Assembly (NCBI RefSeq): GCF_051020765.1
Contig: NC_134932.1
Span: forward strand, 2,728,001 to 2,792,000
Direction: 5' to 3'
Length of the DNA stretch: 64,000 nucleotides
Source of the DNA: Lasioglossum baleicum
Lineage: Eukaryota > Arthropoda > Insecta > Hymenoptera > Halictidae
The translations under genes and the position numbers were made by a program. This document shows, piece after piece, positions 33,568-46,236 of the stretch (the stretch's first letter is position 1; each line of letters begins with the position of its first letter). Below the pieces are notes generated by a model. That model searched no databases. It was not told the origin of the DNA and saw only the letters and a program-made list of their open reading frames with translations.

Positions 33568-34437
33568 AAATAAAAAAAACTTTAAAAAAAAATTAAATCG
33601 ACTTCGAAAAAACACACTAAAAAGTATAAAATAATTTCCATTTAATTTATATGAATACACACGAACTTAAATACAATACTATCTTTTCGGAGGCGGCGCA
33701 AAATTGAAAATTTTCGACACTGGAAATTACGAAAATCCTTAAATTCTTCTAAATACTAATATATTTATATTTAAATAACATATTTGCGCCGCCTCCGAAA
33801 AGATTGTATTGTATTTAAGTTCGTGTGTATTCACATAAATTAAATTGAAATTGTAACAGACCTGTACCGTACAGGCCTGTTACTAAACACAACATAAACC
33901 GGATCAATCCGGATAGAAGCAAACCGAGATCAACCGCCGATCATTTTTCGGAACGAACCGCCGTATCACCGAGGCGCCGAGACAGACCGCGTCGCGCCAC
34001 CCCCGCGCCAAGAAACAATCCGTGAATCACCGCACCGCGCTACCACTCCCACCACTAATCGCGAGCTATAAAAGCTGCCACGGCCAGAGCTCGAGACATC
34101 ATTCATTGCACACATGCGAGTCAATACGAACCACGTAAGGAACACTCCTGCGTAAGTATCTGCTCTGACATGCTTAGGTTTCCCACGCTGTCGACACCTC
34201 GAAGCCGGCCGTGAGAACCTAAAACTCGTAGAGCACGGCGCGTCGCCACTCTTCCGCAGATATATGTCACCCGTTGAATCCCTCATCCTGAATCCTAGAG
34301 CACGGCGTGTCGCCACTCTCTTCCTCGGCCACGGTGTGTCACCAGCCGAATCCTGACTCCGAGAGCACGGCGTGTCGCCACTCTCTTCCCCGGTTACGGT
34401 GTGTCACCAGCCGAATCCTGACTCCGAGAGCACGGCG

Positions 34438-35581
34438 CACAGTGGGTAAAATCGACGTTCTAGCTGTTCACGGGCAAAAAACTCAAAGTACTCATATCGA
34501 TTTTTAACGAATGCACAATGTTTCTTAAATGTCTATTATATTCGAAAACGATAACATGAATTAAAGCTATTAAAAACTCTCGTTACAATAAACATTCTAA
34601 GATCAAACTTTTTCAGATACGATTTATCACCGAAAAAATTCCTTGTCTTCATAATGATGTCCTGGAAAACCTACTAAAGATTAAGTGACCAATTTTTTTT
34701 TATATGAAGAATGTATATCTATGTTGAGAACGCACCAGGAACTAAACATCATTGTTCATAATTTATTATAAAAAAAAATATTTAATCAACTAAGGAAAAT
34801 TGTCGAAGTTTTTCACCTTTGACAAGGGATAAGTTAAAATGTCCGGGGATGTCCATGTTCTGACAAAGTGGAACATTTTCGGCAAGATCTCCTCTAAAAG
34901 ATCGTGCAAAATTTAGTTCCAGTATAATCCATTATCCGAAGTTATGATAGTTTAAAGCGTCGCGTGACACGCGCACAGTGGTGAGTTCGATCGAAATCGT
35001 GGCCAAATTATTCATTATTCACACGAGTTTTCAGACATTTCCAGTGGTGTGACAAAAAAATGTTTCCTACAAAAAGTAATCAGTACACAGTCTTTTACAA
35101 ATATCAAACAAAAAATTTCCAAAAAAAATTTTTTTTCAATAAAAAATTGTGGTTACCTTCATTATTTATTTATAACTATATATTTTTTATTCAATAATGT
35201 TATAGCTGACGGCAAGACGAATCCAACGACCTATTTATGTATTGAAATAATGGTGAAATAGGCGTGAACACCCAGTTTTCAAATATTATTCATTATTCAC
35301 ACGAGTTTTCAGACATTTCGGGTGGTGTGACAAAAAAATGTTTCCTACGAAAAGTAATCAGTACACAGTCTTTTACAAATATCAATACAAAAAATTTCCA
35401 AAAAAATTTTTTTTCAATAAAAAATTGTGGTCACCTTCATTATTTATTTATAACTATATATTTTTTATTCAATAATGTTATAGCTGACGGCAAGACGAAT
35501 CCAACGACCTATTTAATGTGGTCTTTATGTATTGAAATAATGGTGAAATAGGCGTGAACAGCTAGAACGTCGATTTTACCC
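34438..35581. mobile_element. Transib element piece in the 5' LTR
   Basis: Starts CACAGTGGGTAAAATCGACG after CGGCG. The inverse of that end (CGTCGATTTTACCC) lies at 35568-35581. The final CACTGTG is missing, and instead a direct GCACAGTGG follows. Another CACAGTGG lies at 34976. It shares its interior with the Transib element at 50198-62507. It interrupts the 65-bp repeat array of the LTR. Confidence 0.65.
35007..35560. repeat. 278-bp tandem duplication
   Basis: TTCATTATTCACACGAGTTT begins at 35011 and again at 35289. The following ~240 bases repeat with few changes. A third copy of the same sequence lies at 51530-51742 within the related Transib element. Confidence 0.85.
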
Positions 35582-36271
35582 GCACAGTGGTAACACTTTG
35601 TTCCCAAAGTGAGGGGGAATCCGACGAACCGCTCTCAGATGGAAAATCCTTTTTCACTTTTAGTTCCTCGCTGATGCGTGTTCGTCCGTGCCTCCAACCA
35701 CCGCCAGCAACTCTTCAGCATCCGATAGTTCACTGCACGAGTTAATTTTACTATTAACTCGGTAATTAGTCCTCCAACTATACTGTGTTTCTAACTAAAA
35801 GACGAAACTCGAAGTAGAAGTCCTAAGCAGTCGCTATCCTAACGCCTCAACTTCTAAAACCGCTCTGGAGAGTACTCGGTTACCAGGCTACCACGAAACC
35901 TTCGTTATCCCCTCCATAGTGATTTTGAAAAAGGCCGTTCGCTAAAACGGTCGTTTGTAGCGACCATTCGCATGTCTTATAACAGTAAACACTTAATGTT
36001 ACGCTGTTTTCTTTTTTTTTTTATAGCCTTGATACGAACGTTCTCCTGTACCGCACTCCTAGTCTTAAGAATTACTCTGACCTTTTTAAAATTGTCAAAA
36101 TTCGCCAAAAACCGAAAAACCGCGAGACCGTTGTCGAGGCTGCCTTACAATCATATACTCGTGCCAGCTTCTCGCTGAGAATCTGAATTTCTATGACCTA
36201 ACAACAAGACTGGGTGATGTCCTCTCCTTGTCTGTTGTTCTGTTTGTATTTACTTTTCTCGCTCTATCCTG
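35582..36271. other. LTR-flanked sequence without gene
   Basis: About 690 bases present in the 5' LTR but absent from the 3' LTR. No repeats or coding signal recognised. It continues at 37412 beyond the solo LTR. Confidence 0.4.
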
Positions 36272-37411
36272 TGTAACGTTCCGATTTCGTATGTGCCTTG
36301 TAGCTCATGAGTTGACCAAGGTTCGTAGGTGAATGAATGAATTATAGACGAAATCGGGTAAACAAAAATAAACTTTATTCCGCAATGTGCGGTGATGTGA
36401 GAAGTAAACAAAATAAGTTTCCTGCAGGCCGGCGGACCCGACCGCGTAACAATAGTGGAGAATTACGATGTCCGGTTAGCAGGTCGATGTTTATGGTGAA
36501 TCCTCAATCGCATCAGCGGAGGTCGCGGTCTCGGTCTGGATAGTGACAGAAAGAATACGGTGATCGCGGAATGATTAATGAACGATCAGGCGGACGGTGA
36601 TACGCGAGTATCCAGGTATGAGTAACGTCGATGCGGCGGACAATATCGGTTGACCGGTGTCGCGACGTCGGCGCGACGCGTTCGCGGTGCGGCGCTTCGC
36701 GAAGTCGCTGGAGGGTAGGATGGTGACGGGAGGCGGTCAGAGGTCACTGACTGACGCAGCGCGGGCGCCGCGGCACTCCTCCAGAGGCACCTGAAGGACG
36801 AGCCACGGATCGTACGTACCTCAGAGGCACCTGAGGGGTTCGTACTCGCCGTTACCACTCCAGGCCGCGAGGTCAAACCGCAGAGGTTCGACTAACGAAG
36901 AAGGTCGGAGGCCAATCGTCTCAGGCCGGTCGGTCGGAGAGCCGAGTGGTGCAGCAACTCTCACACAGAAGCACCTGAGTGACGAGTTACCGTCGCACGC
37001 GCCTTAGAAGCACCTAAGGGTATTCGTGCCCACCACGTCGACACGACGGCTCCGATCCGGTCCAAGGCGGTGGCACGGCGGTCTCCGGTCGCCGGGGATG
37101 TGGAAGGGAGTCGCCTGTGTGAGCTCGTGATTCCAGCCTGCGTTCTGGACGGATGGTTCCTCAGCTCTGAAAAGTGCTGGACGATCCGGTGTTCACGTGA
37201 GCGTCTCCGGGCCGACTCCGCTCGTTCGGTATTCCGACACGACTTATATAGCGCCCGAAAGCGCGGACCATGGAGAGTGCCGCTCTCGGTCGGCGGCCGC
37301 CGCGGCGCTCTCTGATTGGCGCGCGTGTGTGTCGCTGGAGTTTATAAATATAAGTCGCCGTCGCTCGCTCCCTATTTACGCGTCGTTCGCGAGGAGGTAC
37401 AACTCGTCGCA
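36272..37411 (-). mobile_element. Solo LTR of the 53608-61413 family
   Basis: On the plus strand TGTAACGTTCCGATTTCG...CTCGTCGCA, the inverse of the intact element's LTR, 1140 bp. CCTG flanks both ends exactly (36268-36271, 37412-37415). It is clearly diverged from the intact copy, so it is an older insertion of the same family. Confidence 0.9.
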
Positions 37412-37780
37412 CCTGTGCATTACCGAGCACGTGTGCCGGCTTCATTTTTGCTGTTCCGTTGTTTCTATCTCCTTAATATTGCATTTAAACAGTATACTTC
37501 TTCTTAGCTAAATTTATCCAAATTAATCCATCTATCTGTACCCAAAATTTTGTTAAATTCTGTTCATCCATATCAAAACTAAGCTATCTTTTTATTTAGG
37601 CCTTTCTGCACTTTGAAATTACGATTATTAGATTCGGCAGCCTCGTTATTTATATGCACCCCGTACTTCCTGATCCCGATTATTCTGTCCGCCGTGTACG
37701 AATCCTGGCGCGGCGAGCTAACTAGCAACGGAGGAAATCCAGATCGAAATCAACCGAGACCGGGAACAAGACTCGTTACA

Positions 37781-37798
37781 TGGCGCCCGAACAGGGAC
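37781..37798 (+). promoter_or_regulatory. Primer binding site, tRNA-Lys
   Basis: TGGCGCCCGAACAGGGAC directly follows the 5' LTR end. Identical to the site at 54753-54770. Confidence 0.9.
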
Positions 37799-37810
37799 CT
37801 GATGCATTAA

Positions 37811-39877
37811 TAACACTGTCCAACACCAAATTTGATTTCAATATACTGTTGGGTCCTTCTTATAGAGTTTTTTGCGCTGATTCCGAATCTGGTTTTAATT
37901 TTTTTCCTATACGTCCAGTTTTTGAGAAAATGGAGTTTTAAAAAAAGACATATTTTTCAACTTTAAACAAATATTGCGATGTTATTATAAAAGATATTGA
38001 ATTGTTGTTTACAGCAAAAGATTCTGTAGACTTTCCCGAATACAGTGATATCCAATATTAATACATTATGATTGTTTAAACATGTTTAAACAATGATTAA
38101 AGACGGAGATGCACCACTTTTGCACCAATTTTTGCGGATATTTTCGAATTTATCTCAAAAAATAAGGGTCCAGCGAAAAATTGAACTATACCACGCGAAA
38201 GAGCAGACTTTTATCTTGAGAAACCCCCTTGTGAAGTTTGCATGGTCGACGTTTTTACCGAACCAGAAAGCAAAATATCTTCGCCCGACATGCGTTGACG
38301 CCAGTGGTGCACTTCCACTAGCGCGGTCGTTCGTCGGGATACGGCGCGGCGCGCTGCGGTGAAACGGCGAGTGGCTATAAGAGCGCAATTATGTCAGCTT
38401 ACTTAAATGTAATATTTTATTAAATGTTATATTATTGTTATTTATTATTTATTAGTATATTTATTCTGTATAAATTATTTTATGCATTTTTTAATGTTAG
38501 TCTCTCGTTTATAGTATATTTAATACAAAAAATACCTTTTGTAACAAAAAAATAATTTATTCACACACTACACTATTACACTATTTACAATGCTAATATA
38601 TATGTGTACACTATTCAGATATAATACACTATATCGATTTAATATGGAGCAAACTATTTTAATTATGTATTTAAGTCAATAAAAATAGTCCCGTTTATAT
38701 TGTGTTTGGACTTATTTTACTCGGAAGAATCACGAGTGTTCATTGGCACTATAATTACAATACATAGATAAGACGACAATTACTGAAAATAAAATTTTTC
38801 AGTCACCGCATTGCAGACTTTCCTTACATTGTATGTATTCCGTTGTCCCTAGACCGTCATTTATTTCAAAATATCGTGTTGGTTCTTAAGAAAACTGATG
38901 CCAGAGTTCAGTTTCGGCTTTGTGTTTGTTGAAATCAGTCGTGTCAAGCATTTCAAATCTGCATTGCTACGTATAAAACTTCATAAAAAACATTTATAGT
39001 TATTTATAGTATTTTAGTTGTTGTGTATATAATATATGTATTTTAGTAGTGTATTATATCTTAATAGTGCACATATATTTTAGCATTGTAAATAGTGTAA
39101 TAGTGTAGTGTGTGAATGAATTATTTTTTTGTTACAAAAGGTATTTTTTGTATTAAATATACTATAAACGAGAGACTAACATTAAAAAATACATAAAATA
39201 ATTTATACAGAATAAATATACTAATAAATAATAAATAACAATAGTATAACACATTTAATAAAATATTACATTTAAGTAAGCTGACATAATTGCGCGCTTA
39301 TAGCCACGCGCCGTTTCACCGCAGCGCGCCGCGCCGTATCCCGACGAACGACCGCGCTAGTGGAAGAGCACCACTGGCGTCAACGCATGTCGGGCGAAGA
39401 TATTTTGCTTTCTGGTTCGGTAAAAACATCGACCATGCAAACTTCACAAGGGGGTTTCTCAAGATAAAAGTCTGCTCTTTCGCGTGGTATAGTTCAATTT
39501 TTCGCTGGACCCTTATTTTTTGAGATAAATTCGAAAATATCCGCAAAAATTGGTGCAAAAGTGGTGCATCTCCGTCTTTAATCATTGTTTAAACATGTTT
39601 ACACAATCATAATGTATTAATATTGGATATCACTGTATTCGGGAAAGTCTACAGAATCGTTTGCTGTAAACAACAATTCAATATCTTTTATAATAACATC
39701 ACAATATTTGTTTAAAGTTGAAAAATATGTTTTTTTTTCAAAGCCATGATTTTCAAAAACTGGACGTATAGGGAAAAAATTAAAACCAGATTCGGAATCA
39801 GCGCAAAAAACTCTATAAGAAGGACCCAACAGTATATTGAAATCACAAAAAAAGTTGAAATTTGTTGGACAGTGTAA
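37811..39877. mobile_element. 2.07-kb foldback with ~830-bp inverted arms
   Basis: Arms at about 37811-38640 and 39046-39877 are near-perfect inverse copies separated by a loop of roughly 400 bases. The outer ~500 bases of each arm match the foldback at 19797-20867. The inner parts are A/T-rich and unique here. Flanks are TTAA (37807-37810) and TTAT (39878-39881). It has no transposase. The first bases of the host leader are cut at GGGACCTGATGCA. Confidence 0.9.
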
Positions 39878-39989
39878 TTATATCGAGACCGTAGCACGTG
39901 GAATTTTTTTTTTAGGTTAACGAGTACTCGCGGCAACGCGCGGACGATTAATACACGCCATCGGGCCAGAAAACATCGAAACGGACGCA

Positions 39990-41390
39990 TAAGCTGTGGG
40001 CTCAGCGCTGCACTCGTCCAATGGCGAGGCTCCGCGCCTGCGCACAAGGTGCTTCTGAGAGAAACGCTCGGGCCAGCTATTACGCTCATCCTGTTCGCCG
40101 TTAGTTCTCATAGTAGAAGCACGTGTTTTATCCTCGCTCTCATTTCTGTCGACCACGTTGTGGTCAGTTGTAACTACTACTTGTATTATAGCACATTTTG
40201 TTATCCGTGACTACACAACTAATAAACTGAGCTGTTCGGTGATATCTGTGAACTATTATTCTCCTCCACAATATTCCTTCTGATAGAGTCATACTACGTG
40301 AGTGTGTAGGCTCGCGATAATTTCCCTACACTGGTGACCCTGAGTTAATCCTCTGTACAATCTACGTGGCCTCTGGCACTTCCTTGTCTGGGACACATAT
40401 TTGTCCCACAGAGGTGACTCCGTTATAGGAATCTCAACCTTAATTCCTATAAAGTGTGGGCTCGGCTTTACCCCCGATCTGTGGTGGGGTACCGCGCCTG
40501 CGCACTCGCGGCTTTCCGCCGTAATTGTTGAGCGCAGCGAATGCTCGCTCTCTTCTGTTCGAATGTTTAATGCGTACAGACGTGTATATCAGAGTCAGTG
40601 TGTACTCCAGCTTGCATCAAATTATAAAACGTGTTAGCTCCGGCATCATTCTGATGCTTCTGTGAATCCTCAGTCAAGTAATCTGACTGAAGAGTATATT
40701 GACCGTCACAGTGAATAAACCACTGGTGACTGAACCTCGTTGTCTTTCTTAATCTCCTTTACATCCGACACGTGGAGAGGTATGTGGGACTCTCCCAAAT
40801 CGTTCTAAAAATCATCATCCATTCTTACATCGGTGATCGTGTACTGGTAACTTTACACCAGCATTCCCACATTGGTGACCCCGACGAGATTATTTGCCGT
40901 CGTCCCACAAAAGTGTGGAAATGAGAGGGTGAAGGGGTCACCAATGTGGAGTGACTAGACTATCCACCGTCTCTTCGCACGTGGTGTACCGATATTTGAC
41001 TCAGGGTCACCAGTGTAGGTAAATTTGGTCGTGAGCCTACACACTCACGTTGTATGACTCTATCAGAGGAATGTCGTCGAGGAAAATAAATGTTCACAGG
41101 TATCACCGATCACCTCGATTTATTCGTGGTGAAGTCACCCAACAGCACACAGATACTATAACCCGAAGGATTACTAAAGGTTTACAAAAGAGAAACCACA
41201 ACGTGGTGAACAATTAAACTCTTTGAAAATAACGCAGGAGCGCAGAACAATACGTGTTTCTAGTACGAGATCTTGCAACGAACAGGTCGAGCAGAATGGC
41301 TCACGAGAGCGTTTTACTCTCAAGACTCTTGTGCGCAGGCGCGGAGCCTCGTGATTGGACGAGTGCAGCGCCGAGCCCACACAAAAGCAA
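39990..41390. repeat. 1.4-kb palindromic block built from LTR ends
   Basis: 39990-40060 is inverse to about 41330-41390, and 40290-40350 to about 41000-41090. GTCCCACAGAGGTGACTCC, CCCACATTGGTGACCCCGAC and CCTACACTGGTGACCCTGAG all look like an LTR end followed by a TGGTGACCC primer site. Inverse copies lie at 40940 and 41000. It appears to be head-to-head pieces of another LTR family inserted in the leader. Confidence 0.6.
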
Positions 41391-41509
41391 GACCGCGAGC
41401 GCCATCTCTTGGCTCGCCGATCGAACGAAAAGAGATACCGTGCGCGACATCTCTCGGGTAAAAACGGTATCATTCGCAGGAACGAACGAAGTTTCAAACA
41501 CCCCAGGGA

Positions 41510-42514
41510 ATGCCGCAGGGCGGTTTACGCCTTACTAAGGAAAGGATTATCACGGAACTTCGCCGGAAAAATCTACCGACAACGGGAACCTTTGAAGAAC
41601 TTCGTCAACGTTGGACAGAATACATCAAGAAACAAGACACCGAAGCGAGGAAAATGGCGGAAGCGAAAAATTCAACGGCCCCGACCGCCGGAACCAGTAC
41701 ATCGACCGAATCGCCTATCAACAACCCTATCACGGTGATAAGCACCCCGGCCCCGCCTGATCCAAGCAAGAACATCAATCGAATCGGAAAGGATCCATTT
41801 TCATTTTTAGAACGAATCTCCGAACTTCAAGGGGCATATCATCTCTCCGACGCTGAATTACTACGGGGGATTCCTGAATTATTACGTGGGGAAGCGCAAT
41901 TATAGTTCCGAAATTCCCGACACCAGACTTCCTCATGGCTTCAATTCACGGATAAATTCATTGCTTTTTTCGCGGCAAAACGGACCAGATTACAACGAGA
42001 AAGAGAAGCACGCGAACGGATACAACGACCGGGGGAACCTTTTCATATCTTCGTCAATGCCTTACTGACTCTAATGCGTCGAGCCGCGATCCCCACGACA
42101 GAATACGTGGAGACCGTATATGAAAATATGCTGCCAGAATATTCAACGGTGATCAACCCAGACAACATCACCGACCTTGATGAACTTCTACACCAGGTAC
42201 AGCGAATCGAGAGGGCAAATGAAAAGAGGGCACGTCTCCAACGAGTCCGACCAATCGCGGCCAACGATGGTCGATTAGAGAAAAATGGAGCAGTCGAGCC
42301 ACTGCAGGTTGGCGCTGTAAAAATAGATCCTAACAGGACAGATCAGTACAGCACGGAAACGCAATGCTGGCGATGCAAACAGAGAGGACATACTCGGTTC
42401 GAATGCCGAAAAATGCATATCGCCGGTTCTGCTCCAGATGCGGTCGCGACGGAGTTCTTACTCGCGAATGCCACCGGCCCGCAACAGCTGGGCGGTCGCC
42501 GGCCCCCACAATAA
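41510..42514 (+). pseudogene. gag: Gag of the 33852-48572 element
   Basis: ATG at 41510. The N-terminus has a SAP-like motif (LTKERIITELRRKNLPTTGT). The capsid region PFSFLERISELQGAYHLSDA and ELLRGEAQL parallels the intact Gag at 55174. A TAG (41903-41905) stands where that Gag has Trp, a one-base change. The same frame is otherwise open through PGEPFHIFVNALLTLMRR to a zinc knuckle, CWRCKQRGHTRFEC. The second knuckle (CSRCGRDGVLTREC) is in the -1 frame, so a base was lost just after the first. Otherwise it keeps the full domain order. Confidence 0.85.
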
Positions 42515-45500
42515 AATACACGCCGCGCCCGTTATTGCCGATTTTAATTTGCGGTCGGGAAATCGACGCACTGCTGGACACCGGCGCGCAATTGTCCTGT
42601 ATTAATGCAGAAGTACAGGAATGGGCTCTCGAACAGGGTATCCGACCATCGTCACCAACGCATGCTATTGGCTTAGCCGACGGGTCCGACACGGTACGTA
42701 CCGGGGTCATGCGTCTACCTTTCTGCACCATGGGATACGAATGGCTGCAGGACTTCACCGTGCTCCCCGACATGGGACCTCCAGTACTGCTGGGCATACA
42801 AACAATTGCCGCATTCCAGATAGAAGTCAAGCCACCGTTAGAGGTCGCTTCATGGCCAGCAGCCTGTCTCGCAGAACCAGGACACCAATTGGGACTCCGT
42901 GTACCCCGGGAGGACGATCGTGACCAACTCGAGACCTTTCTGGGGACCGAAATGAAGAAGTTCGGATCTGTGCAGGGACACGCTACCCTCATTGAACATC
43001 AAATTAAATTGTTGAATAGCACGCCCCTCAAACAGCGTTACCAACCACGAAATCCTGCAATGCAAGCTATCATCAATGAGGAGGTCGATAAAATGCTAAG
43101 CGACGGAATCATCGAACCATCCAGCAGTCCATGGAGTTCCCCGGTGGTAGTCGTAACAAAACAAAGACGGCAAACCAAGGTTCTGTGTGGATTTCCGACG
43201 ACTTAACGAACGATCAGAAAAGGACGCGTACCCTTTACCACACATCCAGGCCACCCTCGACAAACTACGAGGCGCAAAGTTTTTAACAACGTTGGATCTA
43301 AAAAATGGGTACTGGCAAATTCCACTTGAAGCTGACGGTCGACCACTCACCGCTTTCACTCTTCCCAGAAGAGGGCTTTTTCAATTTCGAGTGATGCCAT
43401 TCGGATTACATTCAGCGCCTGTAACATTCCAGAGACTACTCGATCGAGTAAGCGGTCCCGAGCTGAAGCCGCATGCATTTTCGTATCTCGGCGATATCAT
43501 TATCGCAAGTCAGACAATCGAGGAACACCAATAGCACCTACGGATAGTTTTTCAACGACTCCGGGAAGCCGGCCTCCGATTAAATCCGGATAAATGCAAA
43601 TTTTGCGTCAGCAGCCTCCGGTACCTGAGGCACGTTATCGGCCAACAAGGAATCCGGACCGATCCGGAAAAATCCAGCGCAATCGCCAGAATACGTGCAC
43701 CAAAAACGATACGCGAAGTACGATGTTTTCACGGTATGGCATCATGGTATCGCCGATTCATACCGAACTTCGCAGAAATAATGGAGCCACTCACTCAGCT
43801 CACCCGGAAGAATGCAAAATGGCGTTGGACGGAAACTGAAGTAATTGCCTTCAGAACGATGAAGGAAAAACTGGTCACAGCACCCGTGTTGGCATGCCCA
43901 GATTTCGGAAAACCTTTTACTCTGCAAACAGACGCCAGCGATCATGGTCTAGGAATCGTATTAACACAAGGCCAAGATGAAGAAGAAAGGGTCGTCGCAT
44001 ATGCCAGTCATACACTGAGCACTACCGAACGCAATTACAGTGCTACAGAGAAATAATGTCTCGCAGTAGTGTGGGCATACGAAAGATGAAGCCTTGCCGT
44101 GAAGGCTATCATTTCATTGTCATCACAGACCACCAGGCATTGCGATGGCTATAACAAATCGACAATTCCACCGCAAGACTCGCCAGATGGGCCCTTGAGC
44201 TGCAACAGTACGACTTTGAAGTTAAATACCGTCCAGGAAAATTGAATCAAGTCGCAGATGCATTTTCACGCAGCAAGCCCACACCAGACGTGGACCTACT
44301 CCGAATAGCGAAACGTCCCGACTCATGGTACGAAAAGAAAACAAAGGCAGTACAGCAAGATCCGGAATCTGTCCCAGAATTTCAAATCCGAGAAGAAAAA
44401 TTACACCGACGGATACCACACCAGCTCGATTACAACGAGCCCGAGCCAGGCGACGCCTGGAAAATATGCGTCCCAGCCAACGAGCGAGAAGAAGTTTTAC
44501 GAAAATTCCATGACGACCTCACAGCAGGACACCTGGGAATCGCTAAAACAAGCGTTTGAATTGCGCAGCGATTCTATTGGCCAGGAATGTTTCGCGAGAT
44601 TGCTCGCTACGTCCGCGGCTGCTCCAGTTGTCAACAGTACAAAGTCCCTTCACAACCACCTCCGAGGAGATTGCATGCCAACCCCGGGACGCAACCATGG
44701 CATACGGTTTCAATCGATTTAGTAGGACCATTACCTCGATCCAAACGAGGCCATATATGGCTACTCGTCGCCATGGACCGTTTTACAAAATGGATAGAGC
44801 TCACAGCTTTCCGAAAAGCCACAAGCACCGCCGTTGCCATCGCAATCCAGAAGGATGTTATCTTACGACACGGGGCACCAAAAACCATCATTACAAGTAA
44901 CGGACGGCAATTTATAGGTGAGCCATTCACCACACTTTTACAGGCTGCAGGAACAGAACACCGAAGGACACCGCCCTACGCGCCGCACTGCAACCCCGTG
45001 GAAAGAGCCAACATGGTCGTGAAGACCATGTTGGCACAATACGCCGGGAAACACCACGATCGTTGGGATGAAAAACTGGACGAAATCAGATTTGCTGTTA
45101 ACACGGCATGGCACGAAGCAACCGGATACAGTCCAGCATACCTAAACCAGGGTAGGGAACTCAGGGTACCAGGACAACCATCACAGGAAGAGGCACACGC
45201 CACCCCGCAACACTGATGGAAGGACCTTCGCAAGGCTCAGGAATTGGCACGGCTACACTTAGCACAAGCATTTGGACGACAGGAACGGTACTACAACCTA
45301 CGACGCCGCAACTGGAGACCAGCTGTAGGAGACAACGTTTGGAAGAAAGAGCACACTCTCTCCGACAAGGGCGCGGGAATTGCCGCAGAACTCGCTCCAA
45401 AATATAGCGTCCCCTACACGGTCGGACGAATAGTGTCACCGGTCATCGTCGACCTTCGCGACGGGAATAAACGATGGATACGGCATATCCACATCCAGGA

Positions 45501-46236
45501 TTTAAAACCTGAGACGGGATCCATTGACGACCCAGAATCACATCCGGAGGAGACAGATGACGGTCCAAGACCAGATGCCTCCGCGGAAGGTGCAGGAACG
45601 TCGGCGCCTAACCAGGCAGCTGCCCCGACAACTCGCGGACGTGGCCGTCCCCGTAAAATAATTGGGAGTGTTCCTTTTTTGTCACATGCAACAAAACAGT
45701 TCCAGATCCATCTAAAGAAAATGCAGCAGTCACCCGAGAAGGATGACTTCTATCTTGAACTACACGAGCTCTTCGGAGATCCCTCCGAAGAGGAAGAGAA
45801 GGTACGGCCGCGCACCCCGGCCACTCCAGACCACCTTAAGGAAGCGACGAAGGTCGCTACACCGAGCAGCTCGGAACCAACCACAAACGCGACCACTGCA
45901 ACCCGGTCGCCCTTAAAAAGAGAGGCTTCAATCGCAAAGCAGCCTCCGATCAAGCCGCCGCCACCTCCAACAAACGAAGATGTCGTGACCCGGAAGGCAA
46001 CAAGACCGAGACCGGTGACTACCCCAAAACCAAAGCCAGACACCGTCACACAAACAAAAACACCAACAATCCAGTGTACGTCCAAAACCAGTCGACTGGC
46101 CACGGCCAAACCTCCGAGCAAGACGAAGACTGGAGAAAAGGTGGCGAAAATAATCCGGTCGATCACATGGGGGCCTGAAGTAAGTCAGGGAACGTTCCGT
46201 GTCCACGTGCTCAACAATCCCCCCAACAACAATTGA
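42403..46236 (+). pseudogene. pol: Pol of the 33852-48572 element
   Basis: Protease (LLDTGAQLS, VLLGIQTI), RT (FRRLNERSEKDAYPLPHI, LDLKNGYWQIPL, VMPFGLHSAPVTFQ), RNase H (LQTDASDHGLGIVL, VITDHQAL) and integrase are all recognisable. Frame changes at about 43195 and 44085. In-frame stops are at 43532, 44054, 44152, 44557 and 45214. The RT active site reads YLGD (43494-43505) instead of YLDD. The integrase keeps the first Asp (SIDLVGPL) and the Glu (NPVER), but the second Asp is Ser (TSNG). A Pro/Thr/Lys-rich tail follows the integrase to 46236. Clearly non-functional, though related to the intact pol at 56139. Confidence 0.9.

Larger units (their letters stand above)
33852..37780 (+). mobile_element. 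5' LTR, interrupted
   Basis: 33852-34437 and 37630-37780 match the 3' LTR (47445-48572). Between them lie a Transib piece (34438-35581), a solo LTR (36272-37411) and two stretches (35583-36271, 37412-37630) not found in the 3' LTR. The last part ends in ACTCGTTACA directly before the primer site. Confidence 0.75.

Noticed and set aside
43594..43839. Additional small genes overlapping the decayed pol at 42403-46236
   Set aside because: They are out-of-frame readings of RT, RNase H and integrase sequence.
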